Positions 1-8,015 are shown, counted from the stretch's first letter. The stretch is DNA of 8,204 bases from an uncultured Gammaproteobacteria bacterium (GCA_913049565.1 CAJWZG010000127.1:1-8204), one strand, 5' to 3'. Notes: generated by a model from the letters alone, not told the origin. Program-made: numbers and translations.

Positions 1-155
1 TTATGGATGGTCTAAAGCAGGATGTTTGGCCCAAAATAGAAGAGGGTTTGATCAAGCCGATTGTCGAAGCGCGATTTCCAATGGAGCGCACTGCGGATGC
101 CCATACCTTGATTGCAGGCAATAAAACTGTAGGCAAGGTGCTGCTCACGCGGTAA
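1..155 (+). CDS. C-terminal end of zinc-binding dehydrogenase / NAD(P)H:quinone oxidoreductase (partial)
   Basis: Only the last 50 codons lie in the window, read from base 3 (bases 1-2 end the preceding codon) to the TAA at 153-155. The segment VWPKIEEGLIKPIVEARFP, then an alanine-histidine pair (TADAH) and the closing GKVLL, matches the C-terminal pattern of the quinone oxidoreductase branch of the medium-chain dehydrogenase/reductase superfamily (Qor/PIG3-like). In that pattern 'vWP.i..G.i.P.i...fp...A..AH' precedes a final 'GK.vL'. Such enzymes are soluble and reduce quinones or activated alkenes with NADPH. The nucleotide-binding fold is outside the window, so substrate and cofactor cannot be judged. 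It lies on the plus strand, convergent with valS. Family assignment is fairly secure; exact function is not. Confidence 0.8.
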   Translation, partial: MDGLKQDVWPKIEEGLIKPIVEARFPMERTADAHTLIAGNKTVGKVLLTR

Positions 156-264
156 CGCACTTTCTTGCCAGCCTGCCGATGGCGGCTACCCGCATCGATT
201 CGGGAAATGTGGTGATGTTAAGCGACTGCCAGCAGGCGTCACATGCGCGCGACAGTCGGGTGGC

Positions 265-714
265 TTGGTGCGCTTTTCACAGGATATCGGTGGCGGTGTT
301 TTGGACAATCGCCCGATGGGGGTGACTATCAACGGCGAAGTATCCGCGGGTGTATTCACCCTCAGCGCCGCTGGCTTTGACGAAGGTGCGCGACTCTATG
401 GCCCAACGGGATCGCTGCTTTATGTGGCGAAGAGCCGGATCTCAACAGCGCAAAAGCAGGTGTTTGCGCTTTGGCAAAAGGCTTTTGGCAGCGATGCCTT
501 GGAGCTAATCACTGGTGTTGACCGCATGGTGTTAAAATACGGTGCGTCGCGGTCGGACTACGGTGGTCAAATCGGCTACTTTGATGCCTATGCTCTGCCG
601 GTCGATGCTGAGGTAGTACTGGTTGCGGCGCAGTTCACTTTGTCTAACCATACTGATTCGTTGGCAGCGCCCAGGCAATATATCTTCTCACTCGATACAG
701 CAGTTTCCCGTTAG
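265..714 (+). CDS. Unrecognised protein, 149 residues, uncertain 5' end
   Basis: I do not recognise this family. The frame runs from a TTG at 265 (GTG at 268 is an alternative) to TAG at 712-714. Codon use looks natural, with a balanced residue mix rather than the Arg/Ser-rich look of shadow frames. The product has alternating polar and hydrophobic stretches (for example GVTINGEVSAGVFTLSAAG and AEVVLVAAQFTLSN) that suggest a beta-rich domain, with one helical patch around STAQKQVFALWQKAF. It has no cysteine, no membrane segment and no signal peptide from this start. No good ribosome binding site precedes the TTG. The frame stays open upstream to 133 but offers no ATG or GTG, while a second frame is open from ATG 179 to TGA 323-325. 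The true N-terminus may therefore lie in the other frame with a frameshift, or the gene may be a decayed remnant. Confidence 0.45.
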   Translation: MVRFSQDIGGGVLDNRPMGVTINGEVSAGVFTLSAAGFDEGARLYGPTGSLLYVAKSRISTAQKQVFALWQKAFGSDALELITGVDRMVLKYGASRSDYGGQIGYFDAYALPVDAEVVLVAAQFTLSNHTDSLAAPRQYIFSLDTAVSR

Positions 715-1121
715 TGATGGCTGAAACATCTCAGCGTGATCGGAGTTTTGCTGCTACTCAGACTTTTGGCCCGCTCCGGAGCTCAACCGATGACTTGGCT
801 TTTGCAGAACGCGCAGCTTGGGGGCGAACAACGAGCTATGCTAGTTTAAAGAAGGCAGCGCGCGGCGGATCTGCATGGGCTCGACGTTAGCTTTTTGAGC
901 CCAAACCAACGAGGTGGCGAGTGTTACCGCGTTACCGAGCAGATATGTGGTCGTTTTTATGCTCAGACCTCTTCGAACCGTATCTGGCGCTTCGAGCTTG
1001 AAGATAGCAGTGAAACATCGACGCAGGGGTCCTTGGATGGGTGGGTACACCGCAGCGAAGATGCCTCTGACGTCGTGGCGAAACTGCGTTTCGAATAGGT
1101 CACTACACGACGACAAGATAG
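715..1121. other. Convergent intergenic region with no confident gene
   Basis: This 407-base stretch lies between the plus-strand frame ending at 714 and the valS stop. Short frames exist but none is convincing. On the plus strand, ATG 717 to TAG 888-890 gives 57 residues, starting 2 bases after the preceding stop with no clear ribosome binding site. Also on the plus strand, a TTG-start frame covers 895-1098 (67 residues). On the minus strand, a TTG-start frame covers 841-1116 (91 residues) in the same codon register as the previous one, so both look equally coding-like. None resembles a family I know. A 7-base inverted repeat (876-882 with 897-903, 14-base loop) and a 10-base palindrome (773-782) are present, but neither is followed by a T-run. 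I see no convincing terminator for either converging unit. Confidence 0.5.
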
Positions 1122-3908
1122 CTAGGCCTGACTGAGGGCCTCGATTTGGTGTTGTAATGTTCGTAGTATCGTCTGCAGTTCAGTTGCACGATTTCGCTCC
1201 TTGGCGACAACAGCCTCTGGCGCCTTAGCCACAAAGGACTCGTTGCCAAGTTTGGTTTCGATCTTTTGCAACTCTTGCTCGGCTTTGCCTACCTCTTTGT
1301 CGATTCGGGCGCGTTCGGCTTCTATGTCAATCAACCCAGCTAAGGGAACCATAATTTTTAGCTCTCCCACCAAGCTGAGGGCGTTCAACGGTGGCTCAGC
1401 TTCATCTGGCAGCCATTCGATGGAAGTGACGTTGGCCAATCTACCGAGCATATCCTTAGCTTGCACTGCACTGTTTCGGTCTGTTGTGTCTCCTCCCTGC
1501 AACAGCAATGGAATTTCTTGGCTGGGTTTGATGTTGGCTTCACCGCGAATAGTGCGAATGCTGGTGATCACCGCTTTTAACCATTCGATCTGATTTTCAG
1601 CCGCCTCGTTTGCTGCCATGTCGGCTGTCTGAGGAAACGTTTGCAGCATGATGCTGGCGGCTGTTTCACCGCCAATAAGATTCAACCGCGCAGCGACCTC
1701 TTGCCAAAGCGTTTCTGTAATGAAGGGCATCACCGGGTGAGCCGTGCGCAGCAATATCTCAAGTACCTGTAACAAGGTGCGTTGGGCGGCTGCTCTAGCG
1801 GCAGGGTTGGATTCTTGGTTCCAAAGCAGCGGTTTGCTTAGCTCTAAGTACCAGTCGCAGTATTCGTGCCACGCAAACTCGTAGACGGTGTTGGCGTAGA
1901 TATCGAAGCGGTATGTGTCCAGCGCAAATCGTGCATCTTTGACCATGCGACGGCACTTGCTGACAATCCACTCATCAACAGGACTTGGGTCAGGTACAAC
2001 GCCCAAGTCGATATCCTCAGTGGTCATCAGAACAAATCTGGAGGCGTTCCACAGTTTGTTGCAAAAATTGCGGTATCCCTCAATGCGATTGGTATCAAAC
2101 CGTACATCTCGACCCGTTGTGGCCAAGGCCGCAAAGGTGAAACGCAGTGCGTCCGTTCCATAAGCGGTCACGCCTTCTGGGAAGTCCTTTCGGGTTTGTT
2201 TTTCAATACGCTGAGCCATTTTCGGCTGGGTGAGGTTGCTGGTTCGTTTGGCGATCAACCCCGCTAAATCAATCCCGTCGATAAAGTCGAGTGGGTCAAG
2301 ACCGTTGCCCTTGGTCTTTGACATCTTTTGGCCTTCGGCGTCTTTGATAAGGCCGTGGATATACACCGTTTTAAAGGGGATTTTGCCAGTGAAGTGCAAG
2401 GTCATCATGATCATTCTGGCGACCCAAAAGAAGATGATGTCGTGCCCGGTGATCAATGTGCTGGACGGGAGAAATCGCTCTAGCTCCGGTGTTTCTTCCG
2501 GCCATCCCAGTGTTGCGAAGGGCCAGAGGGCGGAGGAAAACCAAGTTTCCAACACATCGTCATCAGCGGTCAGAACCTGACCGTCCGCTAAGGCGTATTT
2601 GCTGCGGGCTGTGGCTTCATCTTCGGCGACGTAGACATTGCCGGCATCATCGTAGAACGCAGGTACCCGGTGTCCCCACCACTGCTGGCGACTGATACAC
2701 CAGTCTTTGATATCGCGCATCCAGGCAAAATAGGTGTTCTCGTATTGCTTAGGGACAAACTGAATATCGCCGTTTTCTACAGCTGCAATAGCAGGCTCAG
2801 CTAGCGGCACAATTTTGACAAACCACTGGTCGGTTAATAGCGGTTCTATGATCGCATTGGAGCGGTCACCGCGGGGTACCATAAGTTTGTGATCCTTGAT
2901 CTCATCGAGAAGACCTTTGGCGTCAAGGTCGCTGACAATCTGTTTGCGCGCAACCATGCGGTCCATGCCTTGATAGGCTTCTGGCGCAGCGTCGTTGATG
3001 GCGGCTTCGGGCGTAAAGATGTTGATCAGCGGCAGATCATGCCGCGCACCCATTTCGTTGTCGTTGAAGTCGTGGGCTGGAGTGATTTTCACGCACCCTG
3101 TGCCAAATTCTCGGTCGACGTAATCATCGGCAATGATGGGGATTTTACGGTCCACCAAGGGGAGTATGATGTGTTGCCCGACCAGATGCGCATAGCGCTC
3201 ATCGTCGGGGTGCACGGCGACGGCTGAGTCACCCAACATGGTTTCTGGGCGAGTGGTTGCCACTACTAGATAGTTATTGCCATCCAGCGTTGTAGCGCCA
3301 TCGGTGAGAGGGTAGCGAAAATGCCACAAGTGCCCTTGCTCTTCGTTGTTCTCGACCTCTAAATCTGAAATCGCGGTGCCCAGATCCGGATCCCAGTTCA
3401 CAAGGCGCTTGCCGCGATAAATCAGGCCTTCGTCGAACAGGCGTATAAATACCTGTTGTACAGCTTCGGCATAACCGTCATCCATGGTGAATCGCTCGCG
3501 GGACCAGTCGATGCTGGCCCCCATGCGCCGAATTTGCTGGGAAATTGTGCCGCCTGATTCTTCCTTCCATTGCCAGACGCGATCAATGAACGGGTCTCGC
3601 CCCAAGTCGTGTCGAGTGAGTTGCTCAGCCGCCAACTGGCGCTCCACCAACATTTGAGTCGCGATGCCGGCGTGGTCTGTACCCATCTGCCAGAGCGCAC
3701 TAGCCCCCTGCATACGCTGGTAGCGAATCAGCGTATCCATCAGAGTTTGGTTAAAAGCATGCCCCATATGCAGCGTACCTGTTACATTGGGCGGCGGAAT
3801 CAAAATGCAGTAGCCTTCGCCATCTTCGCTGGCTTTGAAAAAATCCGCCTGCTCCCAGTGAGCGTAAAGGCTCTGTTCTATGGCTTCAGGGTTAAAGTTG
3901 TTGTCCAT
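1122..3908 (-). CDS. valS: Valyl-tRNA synthetase
   Basis: This class I aminoacyl-tRNA synthetase charges tRNA-Val with valine in the cytoplasm. The 928-residue product is close to the usual size (E. coli about 951). The ATP-binding HIGH-type motif is [13 protein letters not shown] at residues 38-50. [10 protein letters not shown] follows at 76-85. The CP1 editing domain, which hydrolyses mischarged Thr-tRNA, shows [11 protein letters not shown] at 217-227 and TPAHDFND at 277-284. The KMSKS loop is KMSKT at 528-532, followed by the lineage-typical insert before GTDALRFT. The anticodon-binding helical domain covers roughly 640-800. The C-terminal tRNA-binding coiled coil is the charged helical region from about 865 to 925. 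ATG is the start; only a weak GAG precedes it, 5-7 bases upstream. It is the last gene of the pepA-holC-valS run, 46 bases after holC. All key motifs are intact. Confidence 0.98.
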   Translation of the reverse strand: MDNNFNPEAIEQSLYAHWEQADFFKASEDGEGYCILIPPPNVTGTLHMGHAFNQTLMDTLIRYQRMQGASALWQMGTDHAGIATQMLVERQLAAEQLTRHDLGRDPFIDRVWQWKEESGGTISQQIRRMGASIDWSRERFTMDDGYAEAVQQVFIRLFDEGLIYRGKRLVNWDPDLGTAISDLEVENNEEQGHLWHFRYPLTDGATTLDGNNYLVVATTRPETMLGDSAVAVHPDDERYAHLVGQHIILPLVDRKIPIIADDYVDREFGTGCVKITPAHDFNDNEMGARHDLPLINIFTPEAAINDAAPEAYQGMDRMVARKQIVSDLDAKGLLDEIKDHKLMVPRGDRSNAIIEPLLTDQWFVKIVPLAEPAIAAVENGDIQFVPKQYENTYFAWMRDIKDWCISRQQWWGHRVPAFYDDAGNVYVAEDEATARSKYALADGQVLTADDDVLETWFSSALWPFATLGWPEETPELERFLPSSTLITGHDIIFFWVARMIMMTLHFTGKIPFKTVYIHGLIKDAEGQKMSKTKGNGLDPLDFIDGIDLAGLIAKRTSNLTQPKMAQRIEKQTRKDFPEGVTAYGTDALRFTFAALATTGRDVRFDTNRIEGYRNFCNKLWNASRFVLMTTEDIDLGVVPDPSPVDEWIVSKCRRMVKDARFALDTYRFDIYANTVYEFAWHEYCDWYLELSKPLLWNQESNPAARAAAQRTLLQVLEILLRTAHPVMPFITETLWQEVAARLNLIGGETAASIMLQTFPQTADMAANEAAENQIEWLKAVITSIRTIRGEANIKPSQEIPLLLQGGDTTDRNSAVQAKDMLGRLANVTSIEWLPDEAEPPLNALSLVGELKIMVPLAGLIDIEAERARIDKEVGKAEQELQKIETKLGNESFVAKAPEAVVAKERNRATELQTILRTLQHQIEALSQA

Positions 3909-3954
3909 GATGACTCTGATAGTGCTTAACGTTTTTTGGGCCGTAGCGATAGCG

Positions 3955-4410
3955 CTACTGATCCCAGTCTTCTAAGGCGTGATGGTGTAGTGGATAGCCA
4001 CGCTGCCGGTAAAACTTGTAGTGCTCTCTGCGCAGAGTCTTGCTCTCATCCACAATAATCTCCGCGACACGGTCAAACCGGCCAAAAAAATTGGGTACAT
4101 TGTTACCCAGATTAATCAGTAGGCCGGTGTCGTGGCAGGGTTCTTGCCAACCGATATGTACCGGGTGCTTACTTCGTGCAATCTCTTGCGTCTGAGACTC
4201 TGCCTGACCGTCGATGATCGCGTGGGGAACTAGGCGGTGCTTTGGGTATTCCCACATCAGCTCATCTATTGCAACGGCTTGCGCCTGATCTTCAACTCGA
4301 ATGTGGACTGGCATGTTGCTTCCCAGTGCTTTGAGGCACAGTCGGCAAGCGAAGCGCAGGCTAGCCTGCAGATCTTTGTCCGGCAACTGATAGAAGTCGA
4401 CCCGAGTCAT
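3955..4410 (-). CDS. holC: DNA polymerase III subunit chi
   Basis: HolC (chi) pairs with psi (HolD) at the clamp loader of the replicative polymerase and contacts single-strand binding protein on the lagging strand. The 151-residue length matches the family. The N-terminal VDFYQL strand is typical, as is the central [19 protein letters not shown] block (residues 35-53), which resembles the E. coli 'vliacEde.qA..lDe.LW' region. The HIGWQEP segment (85-91), the ILIN/LINL-type strand near 98-101, and the C-terminal segment with [15 protein letters not shown] (127-141) also fit. It starts with ATG 20 bases after the pepA stop, without an obvious Shine-Dalgarno sequence, so translation may depend on coupling with pepA. 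Position between pepA and valS is the standard gammaproteobacterial order and strongly supports the call. Sequence similarity within chi is generally low, so context matters here. Confidence 0.93.
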   Translation of the reverse strand: MTRVDFYQLPDKDLQASLRFACRLCLKALGSNMPVHIRVEDQAQAVAIDELMWEYPKHRLVPHAIIDGQAESQTQEIARSKHPVHIGWQEPCHDTGLLINLGNNVPNFFGRFDRVAEIIVDESKTLRREHYKFYRQRGYPLHHHALEDWDQ

Positions 4411-4430
4411 GTGCTGGAACCGTTGCCGGG

Positions 4431-5882
4431 TTATAGACCGCTTTCTGCGGTCAGATAGGCGAACAGTTGAGCAACGGGTCGACCACTGGAACCTTTAGCG
4501 CCGCCTTGGTGAAACGAGCTGCCGGCGATATCCATGTGCGCCCACTTTTGACCCTCGACGAACCGAGATAAAAAGCAGGCGGCGGTGACGCTGCCTGCTC
4601 CGCGACCACCCACGTTCGCCATATCGGCAAAGTTTGTGTTGAGACCTACCTGATACTCATCCCACAGGGGCAGCCGCCAACTGCGGTCTCCGCTGACTTC
4701 TCCGGCTGCGGTAATGGCATCTGCCAAGTCGTCATCGTTGGCGAACAAACCGCTGGCGTGGCTGCCTAGCGCCATAATGCAGGCACCCGTCAGCGTTGCC
4801 ACATCGATTATTGCCCTCGGTTTATAGTTCTGAACATGCGTAAGCGCGTCGCAGAGAACCAGTCGACCCTCGGCATCGGTGTTGAGAATTTCGATAGTCT
4901 GGCCCGATGCGGAGGTCACTATATCACCGGGTCTAGTCGCTCTACCGCTGGGCATGTTCTCGGCTGCGGCAACGACGGTGACAAGATTAATTGGCAGCTT
5001 GGCCTCAATGGCCGCCTTGGTAACTCCTAATACCGCTGCGGCACCACACATGTCGAACTTCATTTCATCCATACCGGGAGGAGGCTTCAAAGAAATACCG
5101 CCGGTGTCAAAGGTAATACCCTTGCCGACTAAGGCGATGGGGGCTTCATCTTTTTTGCCACCGTTGTAGCGCAGAATGATCATCTTTCCGGGCTGGTCGC
5201 TGCCCTGGGATACCGACATGAAGGCACCCATGCCAAGACTCAGCATCTTTTTTTCATCGAGGGCAGTGAGGCTAACGTCTTTAGCGCGTGCCATCTTGCG
5301 AGCCTGGGTCAGCAGATAAGTCGGGGTGCAGACATTCGAGGGTTCGTTGCCTAAGTCTTTCGCTAGCGCCAAGCCTTCGTCTAATGCAGTTCCCAGTCTG
5401 ATGGCTCCCCGCAGCGCCTTTTGATCGCTTTGGTTCGCAAGCAGGCGGATACGCTTCAGGCTTACTGGCTGTTTCGGCTTGCTCTTGTACGCATTGAATC
5501 GATAGCTGGCATGGGTGATCGCCTGCATCAGCGTTTGTGCTTTCCACGCAGCATTGTGACCTTTGACCTTAGTGCTTAGCAGGTGCACGGCCGCTTGGAT
5601 AATGTCCATGGCGGTCAACTTCTGCGCGAGCGCGGCAGACATCTTTCGAAATGCGCTCGCACTGCACTCATCCGCGCCGCCTAGAATTAAAACCCGGGCT
5701 ACTGGGCCATCTAAATTAACGGTTAGCAGCTCGCCGCTGCGATCTTTGAAGTCGGTAATGGCACGATTCAAGGTAGCGGTATTACCTGTGGCTTTGGCTA
5801 AGCGTTTGGCTAAAGCCAGACTGGTTGCCACGCAAGGAGTGCGTAGCGTGGCGAGATCACTGTTAGCGGCGGAGTAGTTCAT
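4431..5882 (-). CDS. pepA: Leucyl aminopeptidase (M17 family, PepA)
   Basis: This cytosolic, hexameric, two-metal aminopeptidase releases N-terminal leucine and other residues from peptides. In E. coli the homologue also binds DNA, as a Xer recombination accessory factor and in carAB control. The product has 483 residues (E. coli 503). The smaller N-terminal domain covers about 1-160 and the catalytic domain the rest. Metal ligands by alignment with E. coli are K254 and D259 (in GKGITFDTGG), D277 (in KFDMCG), and D336 and E338 in the signature NTDAEGRL (334-341). The catalytic residues are K266 and R340, so the active site is complete. ATG at 5882-5880 is preceded by AGGGAA (5891-5896) with 8 bases of spacing, a good ribosome binding site. 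It is the first gene of the pepA-holC-valS unit. DNA binding by this copy cannot be read from sequence. Confidence 0.97.
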   Translation of the reverse strand: MNYSAANSDLATLRTPCVATSLALAKRLAKATGNTATLNRAITDFKDRSGELLTVNLDGPVARVLILGGADECSASAFRKMSAALAQKLTAMDIIQAAVHLLSTKVKGHNAAWKAQTLMQAITHASYRFNAYKSKPKQPVSLKRIRLLANQSDQKALRGAIRLGTALDEGLALAKDLGNEPSNVCTPTYLLTQARKMARAKDVSLTALDEKKMLSLGMGAFMSVSQGSDQPGKMIILRYNGGKKDEAPIALVGKGITFDTGGISLKPPPGMDEMKFDMCGAAAVLGVTKAAIEAKLPINLVTVVAAAENMPSGRATRPGDIVTSASGQTIEILNTDAEGRLVLCDALTHVQNYKPRAIIDVATLTGACIMALGSHASGLFANDDDLADAITAAGEVSGDRSWRLPLWDEYQVGLNTNFADMANVGGRGAGSVTAACFLSRFVEGQKWAHMDIAGSSFHQGGAKGSSGRPVAQLFAYLTAESGL

Positions 5883-6036
5883 GAATCGGGTTCCCTGAGT
5901 AAGCTAAATGGCAGATTTGGGTGTTGCTTGTGAGTTGTTGTGCAGCGTTCTACGAAGCGCGCAAGGGTACCCTGATCGCGTTTGTGGATCTATTGCGCAA
6001 GTCCGCTCAGATGGTTTGGGTTAACTCAGGCCAAAC
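5883..6036. promoter_or_regulatory. pepA upstream region with palindrome
   Basis: This 154-base gap separates the RDD gene stop from the pepA start and must hold the pepA promoter unless transcription reads through. I see no clear -35/-10 pair. It contains a perfect 10-base palindrome, AGGGTACCCT (5964-5973). The palindrome sits in a longer imperfect dyad, with CGCGC just to the left and GATCGCG just to the right, so it could be an operator or a hairpin. Right after the RDD stop, an inverted repeat GTTTGG (6014-6019) / CCAAAC (6031-6036) with an 11-base loop could slow transcription, but no T-run follows it on the minus strand. Confidence 0.35.
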
Positions 6037-6486
6037 TCATTTGCGGTCGGGTATATGGACGACAAAAGTAGCGCTGGCTTTATCGTGCCAGGTTTGTTGA
6101 TTACTGCTGACATAGAGCCAAGCGTATCCAAGAGCAAAGCAAATTAAAGACAGTGGGGCAATCAACAGTCGCAGCAGGATCTGCTTCCAGTTAGGTGGCG
6201 CGCCATGCTCATCGACAACCCGAATTTTCCAGGCTCGCATGCCAAGAGTTTCGCCTTGTTTTCTCCAGAAGTAGCCGAAGAAGGCTATGATCTCCGCAAG
6301 CAAGGTTAACTGAAACGCCAATCCTGTGACGACATCACCACTTAGTGACACCCAGATAAAGCCGGTAAAAAAGAACAGGGCGAGAATCAGCAGGCTGTCA
6401 TAGCCTATGGCACCGATGCGTCGTCCCAGCCCGGCTGGATAGGCGTGGGCTGCAGAGGTAGAAGGGGAGTGTTGCGATTCTGCCAC
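6037..6486 (-). CDS. RDD-family membrane protein
   Basis: This is a small inner-membrane protein of 149 residues with the family's usual three-helix plan. A short polar N-terminus leads into GRRIGAIGYDSLLI (residues 21-34), the R...D signature of the RDD domain with R22/R23 and D30. Membrane segments are about 30-48, 54-73 and 102-126. Between the second and third lie WRKQGETLGMRAWKIRVVD (74-92), a typical RDD loop, and the third is followed by TWHDKASATFVV (132-143), which holds the conserved late aspartate D135. Biochemical function is unknown for most members; some have been linked to ion transport. The start is GTG, since there is no in-frame ATG until codon 83. The start lies 3 bases after the stop of the thiolase-like gene with no visible Shine-Dalgarno, so coupled translation is likely. 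TGA ends it at 6037-6039. Confidence 0.9.
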   Translation of the reverse strand: MAESQHSPSTSAAHAYPAGLGRRIGAIGYDSLLILALFFFTGFIWVSLSGDVVTGLAFQLTLLAEIIAFFGYFWRKQGETLGMRAWKIRVVDEHGAPPNWKQILLRLLIAPLSLICFALGYAWLYVSSNQQTWHDKASATFVVHIPDRK

Positions 6487-6489
6487 TGC

Positions 6490-7947
6490 TTAAAATGTCG
6501 CTTGATGCTGGAAAATGCTCACCTGTCGGCCGCAGAACTCTTCTTCCGTCATGCTCTGAAGCAGCTCAGTATCCTCTGAGATACCCCAGGCTCGACGTCC
6601 ATCGTCGAGGCGGGCTGCGAGAAAGCCTTTGGTCACGCCCCGCGGGCCATACATCACGCTGTAGCCTTCGACGACGCCTTTACCTTCGTAACCAATCACG
6701 ACATCGCGCTTCAGAGTTGCGTCAACTTGATCCTGTAGGTTCGCGTGTTGGAATGATTGCTCAGGTGCATCGCTGGAGTAAATGCCGAAGGCGTGTTTTG
6801 TGATGTAGCCGCCGTTCGCGGTGATCATTCCTCGTTTGCCAGGGCTTTCCCTTAACAGTTGGGCCATGCGTGCGATTGAGTGCATGACGTAGTTGTTCAT
6901 TGGTCCGCCAGCGAAAGTTAGGCCACCGGTAACGGTCAGCGGCCTATTCGTGTCTATGCCCAGCTCACGACAGGCGATTTGCACAGCGCTTGGAAAGCAG
7001 CTGTAAACATCAACCATATCTAAATCATCAGCGCTTAAACCGGCTAGCTCCATGCACTTGCCTCCGGCAAGACGGATGGCGGGAGAGCTGTGGAAGTTAT
7101 CGCGATTAGAGAAGTAGTAGTGGTCTTGCGCGTCGGTGCCAGCCCAAGGGTAAATCCATTTTTTTCGGGGAATACCCAGTGCCTTGGCTTTTTCTTCAGA
7201 GACCAAGATCAGCGCAGCGGCTTGGTCAACATTGTTATTGGAATTCATCAACTTGGGATAAGGAAAAGACACAGGTCGGTTAACTTCAGAGATGGTGCGA
7301 ATCTCTTCCGCGGTTTTGGCATCGCGAATCCACGCGTCGGGATTGTCCGCAGCGACGTTGCTGAAGCCGGCCCAAATCTGTGAAATATGATCTAAATGAG
7401 CCTGTACACCACGACCCGAATCATGGCGCAGGGCAGTTTCCATGATGGGGTAAATTTGTATCGGACGCCCTAGTCGTATCGCGATTTCGGCGTCGTGGCG
7501 CATGTCTTTATCAACGCCAATCAATCGATCGGGTGTTCCAGGCAGTTCTGCCCAGCCTAAATCGTGGCCCGCCTTGGCCGCCTTGGCCTGAGTGTTGCCA
7601 CATTCAGCGCCGGTTAAAATAATAACCTCGTGCTGTCCCGACTGAATGTCCAGTGCGCTTTGATTCAACACAGTTTGAACAAAGTTGCCGCCGAAGGGTG
7701 ATAGAACCGTTTCGGCGTTGGAGCAGCCTATCGCCTGAGCAACCGCGCGAGCAGGATCTTGGTAGGGCCAGATGCCTTTGATTACTCGGACAGAACTGGC
7801 GTCCAGTAGCGCCTTTGAGCCGGCATCTTCCGCAGCTTTGTTAACTGCATCGATCATTAGCTGAATCGGTTCTTTCGTCGTCTCAAAGTCGGTAAAACGT
7901 TGCTCTAGGTGGCTAACGCCGACGAGTACAGGGATTTGCTGTGACAT
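6490..7947 (-). CDS. Thiolase-like protein (acetyl-CoA acetyltransferase family, TLP1-like)
   Basis: This protein has the two-half thiolase fold plus an extra C-terminal domain, as in thiolase-like protein type 1 and related 'acetyl-CoA acetyltransferases'. Numbered from the upstream TTG at 7959 (M5 is the ATG used here), it shows FGGNFVQTVLNQSALDI (89-105) where thiolases carry their nucleophilic cysteine. VDVYSCFPSAVQIACRELGI (316-335) corresponds to the SCP2-type HDCF segment, and GGLTFAGGPMNNY (345-357) stands where canonical thiolases have the GHP loop. TANGGYITKHAFGIYS (380-395) is typical of this subfamily. The residues from about 400 on form the added domain. The canonical catalytic residues appear absent, so ordinary thiolysis is doubtful and CoA-ester binding is the safer inference. 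I chose ATG 7947-7945 over TTG 7959 because GGAGAGA just upstream is an excellent ribosome binding site and overlaps the TTG. From the ATG the product is 485 residues. Confidence 0.88.
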   Translation of the reverse strand: MSQQIPVLVGVSHLEQRFTDFETTKEPIQLMIDAVNKAAEDAGSKALLDASSVRVIKGIWPYQDPARAVAQAIGCSNAETVLSPFGGNFVQTVLNQSALDIQSGQHEVIILTGAECGNTQAKAAKAGHDLGWAELPGTPDRLIGVDKDMRHDAEIAIRLGRPIQIYPIMETALRHDSGRGVQAHLDHISQIWAGFSNVAADNPDAWIRDAKTAEEIRTISEVNRPVSFPYPKLMNSNNNVDQAAALILVSEEKAKALGIPRKKWIYPWAGTDAQDHYYFSNRDNFHSSPAIRLAGGKCMELAGLSADDLDMVDVYSCFPSAVQIACRELGIDTNRPLTVTGGLTFAGGPMNNYVMHSIARMAQLLRESPGKRGMITANGGYITKHAFGIYSSDAPEQSFQHANLQDQVDATLKRDVVIGYEGKGVVEGYSVMYGPRGVTKGFLAARLDDGRRAWGISEDTELLQSMTEEEFCGRQVSIFQHQATF

Positions 7948-7950
7948 ATT

Positions 7951-7957
7951 TCTCTCC
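7951..7957 (-). promoter_or_regulatory. Ribosome binding site deciding the thiolase-like gene start
   Basis: The minus strand reads GGAGAGA here, three bases before ATG at 7947-7945. A longer reading would begin at TTG 7959-7957, but its last base is part of this Shine-Dalgarno sequence. The ATG start is therefore clearly preferred. Confidence 0.8.
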
Positions 7958-7961
7958 AAAA

Positions 7962-7987
7962 TATCGGCTCGAAACGTCTCACCGATA
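7962..7987 (-). other. Hairpin in the leader of the thiolase-like gene
   Basis: TATCGG (7962-7967) and CCGATA (7982-7987) form a 6-base-pair stem with a 14-base loop, ending about 5 bases before the Shine-Dalgarno sequence on the transcript side. It could modulate ribosome access, but a stem this short with a large loop may be chance. Confidence 0.3.
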
Positions 7988-8015
7988 AAATCGATTAACG
8001 CCTCTCCAAGACATC

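Noticed and set aside
170..187. Hairpin AGCC(T)GCC-GAT-GGCGGCT just after the quinone oxidoreductase stop as a terminator
   Set aside because: A compact stem with one bulge, but no T-run follows on either strand, so an intrinsic terminator is not supported.
876..903. Inverted repeat TGGGCTC / GAGCCCA as a terminator between the converging units
   Set aside because: The loop is 14 bases and the T-run lies inside the loop rather than after the stem.
1201..3929. Several open frames of 80-130 codons on the plus strand inside valS
   Set aside because: They lie wholly or almost wholly within a fully supported gene, look like antisense shadows, and match no family.
5281..5877. Overlapping alternative frames inside pepA, and similar ones inside the thiolase-like gene
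   Set aside because: pepA and the thiolase-like gene carry intact family motifs in their own frames; the alternatives are shadows.
6014..6036. Inverted repeat GTTTGG / CCAAAC right after the RDD stop as a terminator
   Set aside because: Six pairs only and no U-tract afterwards; kept as a note in the pepA upstream region.
7948..7959. TTG start extending the thiolase-like protein by four residues
   Set aside because: The TTG overlaps the Shine-Dalgarno sequence of the ATG, which is the better start.
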